From contig JAGDMF010000004.1 in the NCBI GenBank assembly GCA_017860455.1, forward strand, positions 24,314 through 88,313: 64,000 nt of DNA, given 5' to 3'. Below, piece after piece: positions 44,353-52,386 of the stretch. Position numbers and translations under genes: made by a program. Numbering within the stretch: position 1 is the first letter of the stretch; every line of letters begins with the position of its first letter. The notes under the pieces are model-generated. The model ran no database searches. It saw nothing but the letters and a program-made list of their open reading frames with translations, and was not told the DNA's origin. This DNA is from Bacteroidota bacterium (GTDB taxonomy: Bacteria; Bacteroidota; Bacteroidia; Bacteroidales; WCHB1-69).

Positions 44353-44360
44353 CAAAAATA
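44353..44360 (-). promoter_or_regulatory. Possible -7 promoter element for the lipoprotein
   Basis: TATTTTTG on the minus strand matches TAnnTTTG but is about 150 bases upstream of the start, so the link is uncertain. The rest of the 44201-44601 gap is the array and terminator listed next. Confidence 0.35.
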
Positions 44361-44452
44361 AAAAAAGGTTTTGTATAGTATAGATAGAAATGGGTGAAAA
44401 GTGTAGTTAAAATGGTGAAAGGGGAATGAAGAATGAAAAATGGGTCGGAAAG

Positions 44453-44545
44453 TCTATGGTCTATGGTCAATGGTCTATAGTCATATTCTGTCAACTATTG
44501 ACAATCGATTATCGACTATTGAGTATCGACTATTGACTATCGACA
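44453..44545. repeat. Tandem array of GTCTATG and 7-nt TATCGAC/TATTGAC units
   Basis: GGTCTATGGTCAATGGTCTATAGTC followed by about eight units of TATTGAC/TATCGAC, directly before the hyd terminator. Confidence 0.85.
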
Positions 44546-44546
44546 T

Positions 44547-44581
44547 AAAAAAAGGGCAGCAACATTGTTACTACCCTTTCT
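44547..44581 (-). terminator. Intrinsic terminator of the hyd operon
   Basis: On the minus strand: AAAGGGTAGTAAC, loop AAT, GTTGCTGCCCTTT, thirteen pairs with two G-U, followed by a T-run. It lies 20 bases after the hydC stop codon. Confidence 0.85.
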
Positions 44582-44601
44582 TGTATTGAAATTGCATTAG
44601 A

Positions 44602-45102
44602 TTAAACGGTTCCGGAGGCGTTTTTGTACTCATCTACGATCCCTTTAACATCATCAGATGCTAAACGACCAAACACTTTTTCACCTACCAAAACTACTGG
44701 AGCTAATCCACATGCACCTACACAACGTAAAGATGCTAATGAGAATAGTCCGTCTGCACCGGTTTCCCCAACACTTAGTCCTAACTGATGTTTGAATTCG
44801 TCTAAGATTCTTTCAGCACCACGAACATAACATGCTGTTCCCATGCATATTGAAACAGGATATCTTCCTTTTGGTATCATCGTAAAGAAAGAATAAAATG
44901 ATACAACACCATACACTTTAGCTGTTGATACATTCATCTCTTTGGCAATCACTTCCTGCGCTTCTGCTGGAAGGTAACCCAAGAACTCCTGGGTTTTGTG
45001 TAACACATTGATTAGTTCACCAGGTTCATTGTTGAATGATTTGGCAATCTCTTCAATTTTAGCTCTGGTTTTTTCACTGATTTGTATTTTTATACTTGAC
45101 AT
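44602..45102 (-). CDS. hydC: NuoE-like [2Fe-2S] subunit HydC of the hydrogenase
   Basis: Smallest subunit of trimeric electron-bifurcating [FeFe]-hydrogenase HydABC. Thioredoxin-like [2Fe-2S] fold with ligands C86, C91, C127 and C131 (SICMGTAC and LRCVGACG), and the GYVP-equivalent LGYLPAEAQEVIA helix near 41. It relays electrons between HydB and HydA. Length 166 is normal. It is the last gene of the operon, followed by a terminator. Confidence 0.93.
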   Translation of the reverse strand: MSSIKIQISEKTRAKIEEIAKSFNNEPGELINVLHKTQEFLGYLPAEAQEVIAKEMNVSTAKVYGVVSFYSFFTMIPKGRYPVSICMGTACYVRGAERILDEFKHQLGLSVGETGADGLFSLASLRCVGACGLAPVVLVGEKVFGRLASDDVKGIVDEYKNASGTV

Positions 45103-45133
45103 GATTTCTATCTTTTAATAATTAACAAAAGGG

Positions 45134-46909
45134 TTAGTCCACTTTAACTTCAATAACTTTTTGTTTATCAAAGTAATGTGTGTGTAACAACTCATGAGAT
45201 TTATGTCCACATGGCTCACCTAAGAATTCTTTGTAAAGAGTAATTACAGAAGGATTTTCATGAGATTTACGTATTGGCATATTTCTGTCTGCTTCATAAA
45301 TTGCTTCCCAACGGGCTTTGATAATGTCTGCATTACCATGGTGTAGTGGTTGTCCACCACCATCAATACATCCACCAGGACAAGCCATCACTTCAATTGC
45401 GTGGAATTGAGATTCTCCTCTGCGAATTTGTTCCAGAAGTTTACGGGCATTGCTTAATCCATGAGCGATACCAATGTTTAATGGAAGACCATCAACATCA
45501 ATTGTAGCAGATCTAACACCTTCTAAACCACGAAGTTCAGTGAAGTCGATTTTTGGAAGAGGTTTTTTAGTGATGATCTCATAAGCGGTACGGCAAGCAG
45601 CTTCAATTACACCACCTGTTGTTCCAAAGATCACACCTGCACCTGTTGATTCTCCTAAAGGTGAATCAAATTCAGCATCTTCTAGCAAGTTGAAATCGAT
45701 GTTGGCTTGTTTGATTAAATGCGCTAATTCACGGGTTGTAATAGAGTAGTCCACTTCAGGATTACCATCCGTTTTAAACTCGTCGCGATCACACTCATAT
45801 TTTTTAGCTAAACAAGGCATTACAGAAACAACCACCATATCTTCGCGTTTTACACCGATTTTGTCAGCAAAATAAGTTTTAGCGATGGCACCAAACATTT
45901 GTTGTGGAGATTTTGCAGTGGATGGAATCTCTTTCATATCAGGGAACTGATGTTCAAAGAAGTTCACCCATGCAGGACAACAAGAGGTTAGTAATGGTAA
46001 TTTCACGGTTTTGTCACCGTTTAAATATTTGGTTAAACGTCCGATCAACTCAGTACCCTCTTCCATGATGGTTAAGTCAGCACTCCAGTCAGTATCGAAT
46101 ACGTAGTCAAAACCTAATTGTTTAAGGGCAGCGGTAATTTTGCCGGTTACGATTGACCCCGGTTTCATTCCGAACTCTTCACCAAGAGCAACACGAACAG
46201 CAGGAGCTACTTGAACAACCACAGTTTTTTTCTCGTTAGCGATCGCTCTGATCACTTTAGGAGTGCTATCCATTTCCACTAATGCCCCAACAGGACAAAC
46301 AGCCACACATTGACCACAGAATGTACATGGAGAATGGTGCATTTTTTGGTTAAAAGCAGTAGAAACTACAGCTGGGAAACCTCTTTCAATAGCAGATAAT
46401 GCGCCAACGGTTTGGAAATCGTTACAAACGGTTTCGCAACGACGACACATAATACATTTGTTATTGTCTCTAATGATTGAAGTAGATGTTTCAATTTGAT
46501 ATTGAGACATTTCCCCTTTGAACGGAACATCTCTAACTCCGAAACGGATGGACAAATCCTGAAGTTCGCAACTTCCACTTTTTGCACATACCAAGCAATC
46601 AAATGGGTGGTCACTTAAGATGAGTTCAAGAACGGTTCTTCTTGAGTTGTAAACTCTAACTGAGTTTGTTTTCACCACCATACCTTCGTAAACTTCAGTT
46701 ACACAAGCAGGTGCTAAATTTTTTCTACCTTGTACATCAACAACACAAATACGACATCCACCTGGTTTATTGTGAATATTCATACCTTCCAGTTCAAAAT
46801 GGCAAAGTGTTGGGATATGTATACCTATCGAAGAAGCAGCCTTTAGGATTGTTGTACCTTTGGGTACACTAACTTCTCTATTATCTATGATTAATTTTAC
46901 TTGATCCAT
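45134..46909 (-). CDS. hydA: [FeFe]-hydrogenase catalytic subunit HydA (trimeric, electron-bifurcating type)
   Basis: Reversibly reduces protons to H2 using ferredoxin and NADH. Modules: N-terminal [2Fe-2S] domain (C36, C52, C55, C69), His-Cys cluster (H101, C105, C108, C114), two [4Fe-4S] clusters (C152-C162, C195-C205), then the H-cluster domain with TSCCPAW (308-314; C310 the proton-relay position, C311 ligand), MPC (C366) and CPGGC (C510, C514). All active-site residues are intact. Length 591 fits the HydABC-type. It sits in hydBAC with a HndB-like ferredoxin. The H-cluster maturases HydE, HydF and HydG are not in the window. Confidence 0.96.
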   Translation of the reverse strand: MDQVKLIIDNREVSVPKGTTILKAASSIGIHIPTLCHFELEGMNIHNKPGGCRICVVDVQGRKNLAPACVTEVYEGMVVKTNSVRVYNSRRTVLELILSDHPFDCLVCAKSGSCELQDLSIRFGVRDVPFKGEMSQYQIETSTSIIRDNNKCIMCRRCETVCNDFQTVGALSAIERGFPAVVSTAFNQKMHHSPCTFCGQCVAVCPVGALVEMDSTPKVIRAIANEKKTVVVQVAPAVRVALGEEFGMKPGSIVTGKITAALKQLGFDYVFDTDWSADLTIMEEGTELIGRLTKYLNGDKTVKLPLLTSCCPAWVNFFEHQFPDMKEIPSTAKSPQQMFGAIAKTYFADKIGVKREDMVVVSVMPCLAKKYECDRDEFKTDGNPEVDYSITTRELAHLIKQANIDFNLLEDAEFDSPLGESTGAGVIFGTTGGVIEAACRTAYEIITKKPLPKIDFTELRGLEGVRSATIDVDGLPLNIGIAHGLSNARKLLEQIRRGESQFHAIEVMACPGGCIDGGGQPLHHGNADIIKARWEAIYEADRNMPIRKSHENPSVITLYKEFLGEPCGHKSHELLHTHYFDKQKVIEVKVD

Positions 46910-46923
46910 TATATCTTACCTTT

Positions 46924-48717
46924 CTATTTAATAAAAATTGCGTTAAATTTACATTTTTCGTAACAAGCACCGCATTTAATACATGTTTCTTGGTTGATTT
47001 CGTGAGCCATTTTTTTCTCACCTTTGATTGCACCAACTGGACAAACACGAGCACATGCTGTACATCCAATACAAGCATCCGGTTCGATGACATATTGTTT
47101 TAATGCTTTACATTGACCTGCAGGACATTTTTTGTCGGTTACGTGAGCTACATACTCTTCCCAGAAATTATCTAAGGTTGATAATACAGGGTTTGGAGAA
47201 GTTTGTCCCAATCCACAAAGTGCAGTGTCTTTAATAACTTTACTCAAATTTGAAAGATTTTCAAGGTCTTCCATGGTTCCTTTACCTTCGGTAATTTTTT
47301 CAAGGATTTCAAATAATCTTTTATTTCCGATTCTACAAGGGGCACATTTTCCGCAAGATTCTTCAACGGTAAAGTCTAAGTAAAATTTAGCAACTGAAAC
47401 CATACAGTCATCTTCATCCATTACGATCATACCACCGGAACCCATCATAGAGCCTGCAGCGATAAGGTTATCATAATCAATAGGAGTATCTAAGAATTTT
47501 TCAGTTAAGCAACCACCTGATGGACCACCGGTTTGAACGGCTTTGAATTTTTTACCATCTTTGATACCGCCACCAATTTCGTAAATAACTTCACGAAGAG
47601 TGATACCCATAGGTACTTCAATCAAACCAACGTTATTGATTTTTCCTGCTAATGCAAATACTTTAGTTCCTTTTGATTTTTCGGTTCCAATTGAGGAGAA
47701 CCATTCCCAACCTTTAAGGATAATAACTGGGATGTTAGCAAATGTTTCCACGTTGTTCACGTTGGTAGGTTTTTTTAGATAACCTTCCTGAGCAGGGAAT
47801 GGTGGTTTGAAAGTAGGTTCACCACGTTCCCCTTCCATAGAGTGGATTAATGCAGTCTCTTCACCGCAAACAAATGCACCTGCACCATATCTCAATTCAA
47901 TATGGAAACTGAAATCTGTTCCAAAGATGTTATTTCCAAGAACACCGGTTTCCATTGCTTGAGCGATAGCTATTTTTAAACGTTCGATAGCAAGTGGATA
48001 TTCAGCACGGATATAGATCAAACCTTTGGTTGCACCAATACAGAATCCGTTGATAGCCATAGCTTCAAGAACTGTATGTGGGTCACCTTCTAAGATGGAA
48101 CGATCCATAAATGCACCTGGGTCACCTTCGTCAGCGTTACAAACAACATATTTTTGATCTGCTGGATTTTTTGATGCTAATTCCCATTTTAAACCGGTAG
48201 AGAAGCCACCACCACCACGACCACGAAGGCCTGATTTCTTAATTGCTTCAATAGTAGCTTGTGGATTATTTTGTTCTAAAACAGATGCTAAAGCTGCATA
48301 TCCATCTCTTGCAAAATACTCATCAATATTTTCAGGATTGATAAATCCGCAGTTACGTAAAGCGATACGTAATTGTTTTTTGTAAAATCCCATGTGTTTT
48401 GAATCTGACACATGTTCTTTAGTTTCAGGATTTTGATATAATAATCTTTCCACTTTTCTACCCTTGATGATATGCTCTTCGATAATTTCGCGGCAATCTT
48501 CAGGTTTAACTTGGGTATAGAATGTGTTATCGGGTAACATTTTAACAATAGGGCCTTTTTCACAGAATCCAAAACAGCCTGTTACAACCACTTGAACTTC
48601 GTCTGCTAACCCTTTTTCAACTACTAATTGTGCTAAATTGTTTTTAATCTGGTCACTTTGCGATGCATGACACCCTGTTCCACCGCAAATTAATATGTGA
48701 TACTTGAAATTTGACAT
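46924..48717 (-). CDS. hydB: NADH-binding flavoprotein subunit HydB
   Basis: NuoF-like subunit that exchanges electrons with NAD(H). N-terminal thioredoxin-type [2Fe-2S] domain with C11, C16, C48, C52; NADH/FMN core with GRGGGGF (166-172), ADEGDPGAFMD, and the [4Fe-4S] site C455, C458, C461, C501; C-terminal 2x[4Fe-4S] ferredoxin domain (C549-C559, C579-C589). This fused layout is diagnostic of HydABC flavoprotein subunits (597 residues). It is 14 bases from hydA. Confidence 0.96.
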   Translation of the reverse strand: MSNFKYHILICGGTGCHASQSDQIKNNLAQLVVEKGLADEVQVVVTGCFGFCEKGPIVKMLPDNTFYTQVKPEDCREIIEEHIIKGRKVERLLYQNPETKEHVSDSKHMGFYKKQLRIALRNCGFINPENIDEYFARDGYAALASVLEQNNPQATIEAIKKSGLRGRGGGGFSTGLKWELASKNPADQKYVVCNADEGDPGAFMDRSILEGDPHTVLEAMAINGFCIGATKGLIYIRAEYPLAIERLKIAIAQAMETGVLGNNIFGTDFSFHIELRYGAGAFVCGEETALIHSMEGERGEPTFKPPFPAQEGYLKKPTNVNNVETFANIPVIILKGWEWFSSIGTEKSKGTKVFALAGKINNVGLIEVPMGITLREVIYEIGGGIKDGKKFKAVQTGGPSGGCLTEKFLDTPIDYDNLIAAGSMMGSGGMIVMDEDDCMVSVAKFYLDFTVEESCGKCAPCRIGNKRLFEILEKITEGKGTMEDLENLSNLSKVIKDTALCGLGQTSPNPVLSTLDNFWEEYVAHVTDKKCPAGQCKALKQYVIEPDACIGCTACARVCPVGAIKGEKKMAHEINQETCIKCGACYEKCKFNAIFIK

Positions 48718-48737
48718 GAGAAAACCTCCTATTTATG

Positions 48738-49133
48738 TTATTGATTTACTTTTTCATAATTCACAGGAATAACGCCATCAAGCATCTCATTGCCAGCTAA
48801 ATATTTAGCTACTAATTCTTCTGCTTTTACTGGTGTTATATAACCAAATACAACTGGTTCTGAACCCGGTTTGGTAACTTCAACAGTTGGTTCTGCATAA
48901 CAGTATCCCATACATCCTGTTTGAGTAACCACTGCTTGAATACCTCTTTTGTTGCATTCGTTAATAATAACTTCCATTACTTGTTTAGCACCCGATGCAA
49001 TACCGCACGTGGCCATCGCCACTCTAACTTGAATTAAGTTCTCGGTATTTTCGCCTTGCTCGCGAAGTGTAAGAGCAGATTGAAGTTCTTCTCTCTTTTT
49101 CTTCAAATCGGCTAAAGATTTAATCTTATCCAT
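48738..49133 (-). CDS. HndB-like thioredoxin-fold [2Fe-2S] ferredoxin
   Basis: A 131-residue protein that matches the HndB / small (2Fe-2S) hydrogenase subunit family. After a helical N-terminus, cysteines C43 (VAMATCGIASGAK), C74 and C78 (TGCMGYC) are cluster ligands; the usual fourth Cys is not in the C-x4-C position, while C60 may substitute. Probably electron-input or assembly partner of HydB. First gene in the hydB-A-C operon; the leader of about 77 bases contains a one-mismatch TAnnTTTG element. Confidence 0.82.
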   Translation of the reverse strand: MDKIKSLADLKKKREELQSALTLREQGENTENLIQVRVAMATCGIASGAKQVMEVIINECNKRGIQAVVTQTGCMGYCYAEPTVEVTKPGSEPVVFGYITPVKAEELVAKYLAGNEMLDGVIPVNYEKVNQ

Positions 49134-49384
49134 ATTAAATTTAATTAATTGATTATTAGTACTTTGTATCTATTGATATAAATATATTAAGGTCTTTTAA
49201 ATTGGTTCGCGAATGTACAAAAAAAGGACGTCCCTTTTGTTAAGTTTAACAATTATTTATAAATTTAATATTTTATATAGAAAAAGAAGAACATATTACT
49301 AACTGTAAATTGCATAAAAACAATAAGATACAAAACTATTTTAAAAAATTAACAGTGTTAATATTTTTGGGCATTCCGGCCTAT

Positions 49385-49487
49385 ACTCATGTGCTCGTGA
49401 TGCTCAATGTGATCATGTGCTCAAACCCCAAAATTCTAATAAATTAGGAAGAGTCATGTAATACCTGTTACCTATTACTTGTTACTT
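49385..49487. repeat. Degenerate array of ATGTGCTC and TACCTGTTACCT words
   Basis: TCATGTGCTCGTGATGCTCA, ATGTGATCATGTGCTC, then a separate TACCTGTTACCTATTACTTG segment. The first words are the reverse complement of those at 55404-55432, the second match 10013-10146. Confidence 0.7.
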
Positions 49488-49495
49488 TATTTGGC

Positions 49496-49549
49496 TTTCC
49501 GGCTCCGCCCTAATGCGGGGCTTGGTGACAGGTGTCAAGCGACCGGAAA
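49496..49549. other. GC-rich structured element, outer stem TTTCCGG/CCGGAAA
   Basis: TTTCCGG (49496-49502) pairs with CCGGAAA (49543-49549), enclosing two smaller hairpins (CCGC/GCGG near 49504-49520 and TTGGTGACA/TGTCAAG near 49522-49540). It is a sharp GC-rich island in AT-rich DNA. It matches no riboswitch or known RNA that I recognise. It may be a REP-like element or small RNA. Confidence 0.55.
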
Positions 49550-49639
49550 CGATCACTGAACCCTGACAGCTAAATCATTGTATTCTATTGTAATCATTTA
49601 TTAACATTTTCATTTACTTATAAATGTTAAAAAATTTAA

Positions 49640-49647
49640 TATATTTG
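49640..49647 (+). promoter_or_regulatory. -7 promoter element for the DUF4221-like gene
   Basis: TATATTTG matches TAnnTTTG, 36 bases before the start codon. Confidence 0.5.
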
Positions 49648-49682
49648 CGGATTATTTAACAATTAAAAATAAAATAAATAAC

Positions 49683-50831
49683 ATGAGGCCTAAATTAGTA
49701 TTTCTAATCATCATTCAAATTTTGATAGTATTTCCAGGAAGAGGCAACAATTATACTTCCAGCCCAGAATTCCCTCTCGTACCGATTGATACAATCAATC
49801 TGGATTTTAGTGTTTCTATGTCAAAATCGATTTTTGTTCCCGAATATTATACTCAAGTCAACTACTATTTTACTGAAATTAATGAGCAACTTTACTTTAT
49901 TTATTCAATTGATTCTATTAAACCTACAACAATTTTTAAATTACAAGGGCTTTTAACTTCTTTTTATTGTTTAAATAAAGACTCTTTAATTGTCAACTAT
50001 CCTAATTCTGACCAATATTTATTGATAAATAACAAATCCGAAATTATTGATACTTTTTATTTTGATTTTAGCAAAATTTATGGCGAGAAAAAGATTCCCT
50101 GGACATTTTTAAATTTATTTTCAAATAAAAACAAAAATGGAGAATATTTTTTGTATTTTCAAACTACTATACCTTCCCTTCATAATTATCAAAGAAGTTT
50201 AGATAGTCGAATTAAGCTTTTTTCTGAACCGATTCTGTCATGTTATAAGTTTTCTGGAAATTGTATTAAAATTGAAAAAGGGATAGGGAAATATCCTGAT
50301 AAATTTAAAAGTTTAGACGGTATGTACAACTATATTTATCATGTGAGTTTAAATCGTAACCTTGATTTCATTTTTTCATTTTATGAACTAGATAGTTTAT
50401 CAATATATTCTAATGGAGAAATGAAATCAAAATACTTAAATAGTAAATTTAAAACTAAAGAAATAAAATATAAGAAAAATATAGACGATTATGATTTAAC
50501 TGAATACGAAGAAAATAGTAGTAAGACTGTTGGGTATTTAAATCATTATTATGATTCTTATAGAGATCAATACTATATTATTGTTAAAAAACAGTATCCA
50601 TATGAAAACGAAGATGGAACCTATAATAAACCAGAAGATGCTCCTTGGTCCATTTTAATTTTGAATGATAAATTTGAAAAAGTGGATGAAATTGATATGC
50701 CAAATCATTTAAGAAAACAAGGATTTTTCATTGTTCCTGAAGGAATAGCCATCCAAGATAAAATTTTAACGGATCAGAATTCTGGTAATTCTGTTTTAGT
50801 ACTCTATAAAATTAAAAATTATAACCTATAG
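49683..50831 (+). CDS. Secreted beta-propeller-like protein (possible DUF4221 family)
   Basis: A 382-residue exported protein with a signal peptide (about 1-21). It is rich in Tyr/Phe/Asn with regular beta-strand alternation and repeats of the type YLNHYYDSYRDQYYIIVKKQY and PWSILILNDKFEKVDEIDM, resembling the Bacteroidota DUF4221 or six-bladed-propeller lipoproteins. No lipobox is visible, so it is probably periplasmic. It pairs with the thioredoxin-like gene downstream (about 34 bases), both interrupting the hydrogenase neighbourhood. Function unknown. Confidence 0.6.
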   Translation: MRPKLVFLIIIQILIVFPGRGNNYTSSPEFPLVPIDTINLDFSVSMSKSIFVPEYYTQVNYYFTEINEQLYFIYSIDSIKPTTIFKLQGLLTSFYCLNKDSLIVNYPNSDQYLLINNKSEIIDTFYFDFSKIYGEKKIPWTFLNLFSNKNKNGEYFLYFQTTIPSLHNYQRSLDSRIKLFSEPILSCYKFSGNCIKIEKGIGKYPDKFKSLDGMYNYIYHVSLNRNLDFIFSFYELDSLSIYSNGEMKSKYLNSKFKTKEIKYKKNIDDYDLTEYEENSSKTVGYLNHYYDSYRDQYYIIVKKQYPYENEDGTYNKPEDAPWSILILNDKFEKVDEIDMPNHLRKQGFFIVPEGIAIQDKILTDQNSGNSVLVLYKIKNYNL

Positions 50832-50864
50832 GATTATTTTGATTGCAATAAAAATTTATAAATC

Positions 50865-51335
50865 ATGAAAAAAGTTGTTTACTTCATATTTCTTGCCATG
50901 ATCTCTTTTGGTACAAAAATTTACGCTCAGGAAACTGTTTTAGAGAAAAGGACAAGGTTTTTCAATAATTATATGAAAGAACAGTTCCCTGAATTTAAAA
51001 TTACAGATGGAGAGTATTTTTTCATTTTACCTGGAGGTTGCGTCCCCTGTAATAAAGCTGCTTTAAAAATATTATTGGGGAATACGGAAGAGATGAAAAA
51101 GAGATTTCAAGCAGTTCTTTTTTCTCAAAAAACTTTGAAATATTTAAGCGACACGATAAAAACACTTCATTCTACTACACTCATTGATACCACCAATAAA
51201 CTTGATCGGATGTCGTTTGGAATGTTCGGAATAGGCATCCTAAAAATCAAAGATCAAAAAATCATAGGGATCAAAAATCTAACAGCTGAAGATTATAAAC
51301 AAGGAATTATTTATTTCCTAAATAAGGAATACTAA
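50865..51335 (+). CDS. Exported thioredoxin-like small protein with CVPC motif
   Basis: A 156-residue protein with a signal peptide (about 1-22, YFIFLAMISFGTKIYAQ). GGCVPCNKAALKILLG near 57 gives a CxxC motif at the start of a helix, as in thioredoxin-fold proteins, and the mature length fits. The remainder is not specific enough for a named family. It follows the propeller-like gene and may act with it at the periplasmic face, like the Bacteroides propeller-plus-TlpA pairs. Confidence 0.5.
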   Translation: MKKVVYFIFLAMISFGTKIYAQETVLEKRTRFFNNYMKEQFPEFKITDGEYFFILPGGCVPCNKAALKILLGNTEEMKKRFQAVLFSQKTLKYLSDTIKTLHSTTLIDTTNKLDRMSFGMFGIGILKIKDQKIIGIKNLTAEDYKQGIIYFLNKEY

Positions 51336-51365
51336 ATAGCCGTCAGTTATTAGTTGTCAGTTTTT

Positions 51366-51472
51366 TAAAGGTTGAACGCTACGCTGTTGAAAGTTGAAAG
51401 GTTGAACGCTGCGCTGTTGAAGGTTGAAAGTTGAAAGGTTTAAAAGGAACTATTCACTATTCACTATTCACT
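51366..51472. repeat. Arrays of GTTGAAAG and TTCACTA units
   Basis: 8-nt GTTGAAAG units interspersed with GGTTGAACGCTACGCT words (51366-51439), then three 7-nt TTCACTA units (51449-51472). Confidence 0.8.
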
Positions 51473-51474
51473 AG

Positions 51475-51670
51475 AAAACCGCAGGTTTTTCGCGTTAGGG
51501 ATTGGAAGGGCGCGAAGCGGTACAAGCTGGAACGAACGCCGCGATGCATGATTCGATTTGGAATGAGCCATCTTAAGTGAAGAGCAGCGAAGTACGGGAG
51601 CGAAGCGGACCCCTGAAAAGCCCGACGGCAGCAGGGTGGTATTGCGGGGTGGCTGGTGCCGGAACGCCCT
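51475..51670. other. GC-rich island with terminal GCGTT/AACGC words
   Basis: About 195 bases that look strikingly GC-rich against the AT-rich surroundings. Starts with the hairpin AAAACC-GCA-GGTTTT (51475-51489), then GCGTTAGGGATTGGAAG and two GCGAAGCGG words (51512-51520, 51600-51608), and ends near GGAACGCCCTGAT; the GCGTT at 51492 and AACGC at 51663 are complementary. From memory, the words GCGTTAGGGAT, GAAGCGG and AGCCCG occur together in dispersed elements of Bacteroidota genomes, but I cannot confirm this. No reading frame. Confidence 0.55.
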
Positions 51671-51744
51671 GATTAATAAGATAATGTGCTAATTTGGAGA
51701 AAGGGAAAAGGGGAAAGGATGAATTATTAAATGTTATCTGTTAA

Positions 51745-51851
51745 ATATTACCTGACACCTATTACTTATTACTTATTACTTATTACTTATTACTTATTAC
51801 TTATTAAACCTTAAACCTTAAACCTTAAACCTTAAACCTTAAACCTTAAAC
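51745..51851. repeat. Arrays of 7-nt TTACTTA and AAACCTT units
   Basis: Approximately eight TTACTTA units (51745-51806, preceded by TACCTGACACCT words) followed directly by seven AAACCTT units to 51851, near the HATPase stop codon. Confidence 0.9.
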
Positions 51852-51858
51852 CCACTCT

Positions 51859-52386
51859 TCACAGGTTTTCCCTGAACATCTCAATCAGATACTGAATGAT
51901 CTCCGGCTCCTGAATTGAAACACCATCTAAGGCTTCATTGATCTCCTCGGTGTCAAAAGTGTAGTCGATGCCCGGTTTTTGATAATGTACTATGAATCTG
52001 ATGTTTGGATATGCTGAGGCCGTTAATACTATGGTTCCGGCTAAATCACCCATTGGCGGCCTGTCGATATGGGATAATCCAAAGGTAACAGTTACTTCTG
52101 TACCAACCCCTAATGTCGAAGAAATAGCTAATGAACCACCGGTTAATTCTGCATTTTGTTTGAGTAAGGATAACCCTAAACCCACTTTTCTGGTGGTTCG
52201 AGTAGTGAAAAATGGATTGAGTACCTGACTCAAAACCTCTTCAGACATTCCCGACCCATTGTCTTTAAATGTAATGGTAAGTGTATCTAAATCTGTATTT
52301 TCAATGATATCGAGTTCAATTTTTGTGGCTCCTGCACGGGTGGAATTTTGCAAAATATCCATGATGTGCATCGATAAATCTTTCAT
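51859..52386 (-). CDS. Stand-alone GHKL (HATPase) domain protein of the sensory hydrogenase module
   Basis: A 175-residue ATP-binding protein: N-box N14 (MDILQNSTRAGA), G1 box DNGSGM (42-47), F-box FFTTRTTRK and G2 box GLGLSLL (69-75). The DHp dimerisation/His-phosphotransfer domain of a histidine kinase is absent, so this is a kinase ATPase core without its own phosphoacceptor. C-terminal residues 105-175 are additional and unassigned. It is translated immediately after the Fe-S protein (one base). It is likely half of a split sensor. Confidence 0.85.
   Translation of the reverse strand: MKDLSMHIMDILQNSTRAGATKIELDIIENTDLDTLTITFKDNGSGMSEEVLSQVLNPFFTTRTTRKVGLGLSLLKQNAELTGGSLAISSTLGVGTEVTVTFGLSHIDRPPMGDLAGTIVLTASAYPNIRFIVHYQKPGIDYTFDTEEINEALDGVSIQEPEIIQYLIEMFRENL

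Larger units (their letters stand above)
49134..49682. other. Gap upstream of the hyd operon: weak promoter, array and GC-rich hairpin
   Basis: 549 bases between divergent genes. 49210-49217 has TACATTCG (minus strand), a one-mismatch -7 element for the hyd operon. 49385-49487 is a degenerate array (words CATGTGCTC, GATGCTCA, then TACCTGTTACCT). 49496-49549 is a GC-rich hairpin, listed separately. 49550-49682 is AT-rich with the DUF4221-like gene promoter at 49640. Confidence 0.7.
51336..51858. other. Gap with three arrays and a GC-rich element
   Basis: 523 bases between convergent genes. It contains arrays of GTTGAAAG (51366-51439), TTCACTA (51449-51472), TTACTTA (51745-51806) and AAACCTT (51805-51851) units, and the GC-rich island at 51475-51670. 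There is no gene; the HATPase stop is eight bases from the AAACCTT array. Confidence 0.8.

Noticed and set aside
49496..49549. tmRNA or riboswitch
   Set aside because: No tRNA-like ends, no tag reading frame, and no known aptamer core; kept only as an unclassified structured element.
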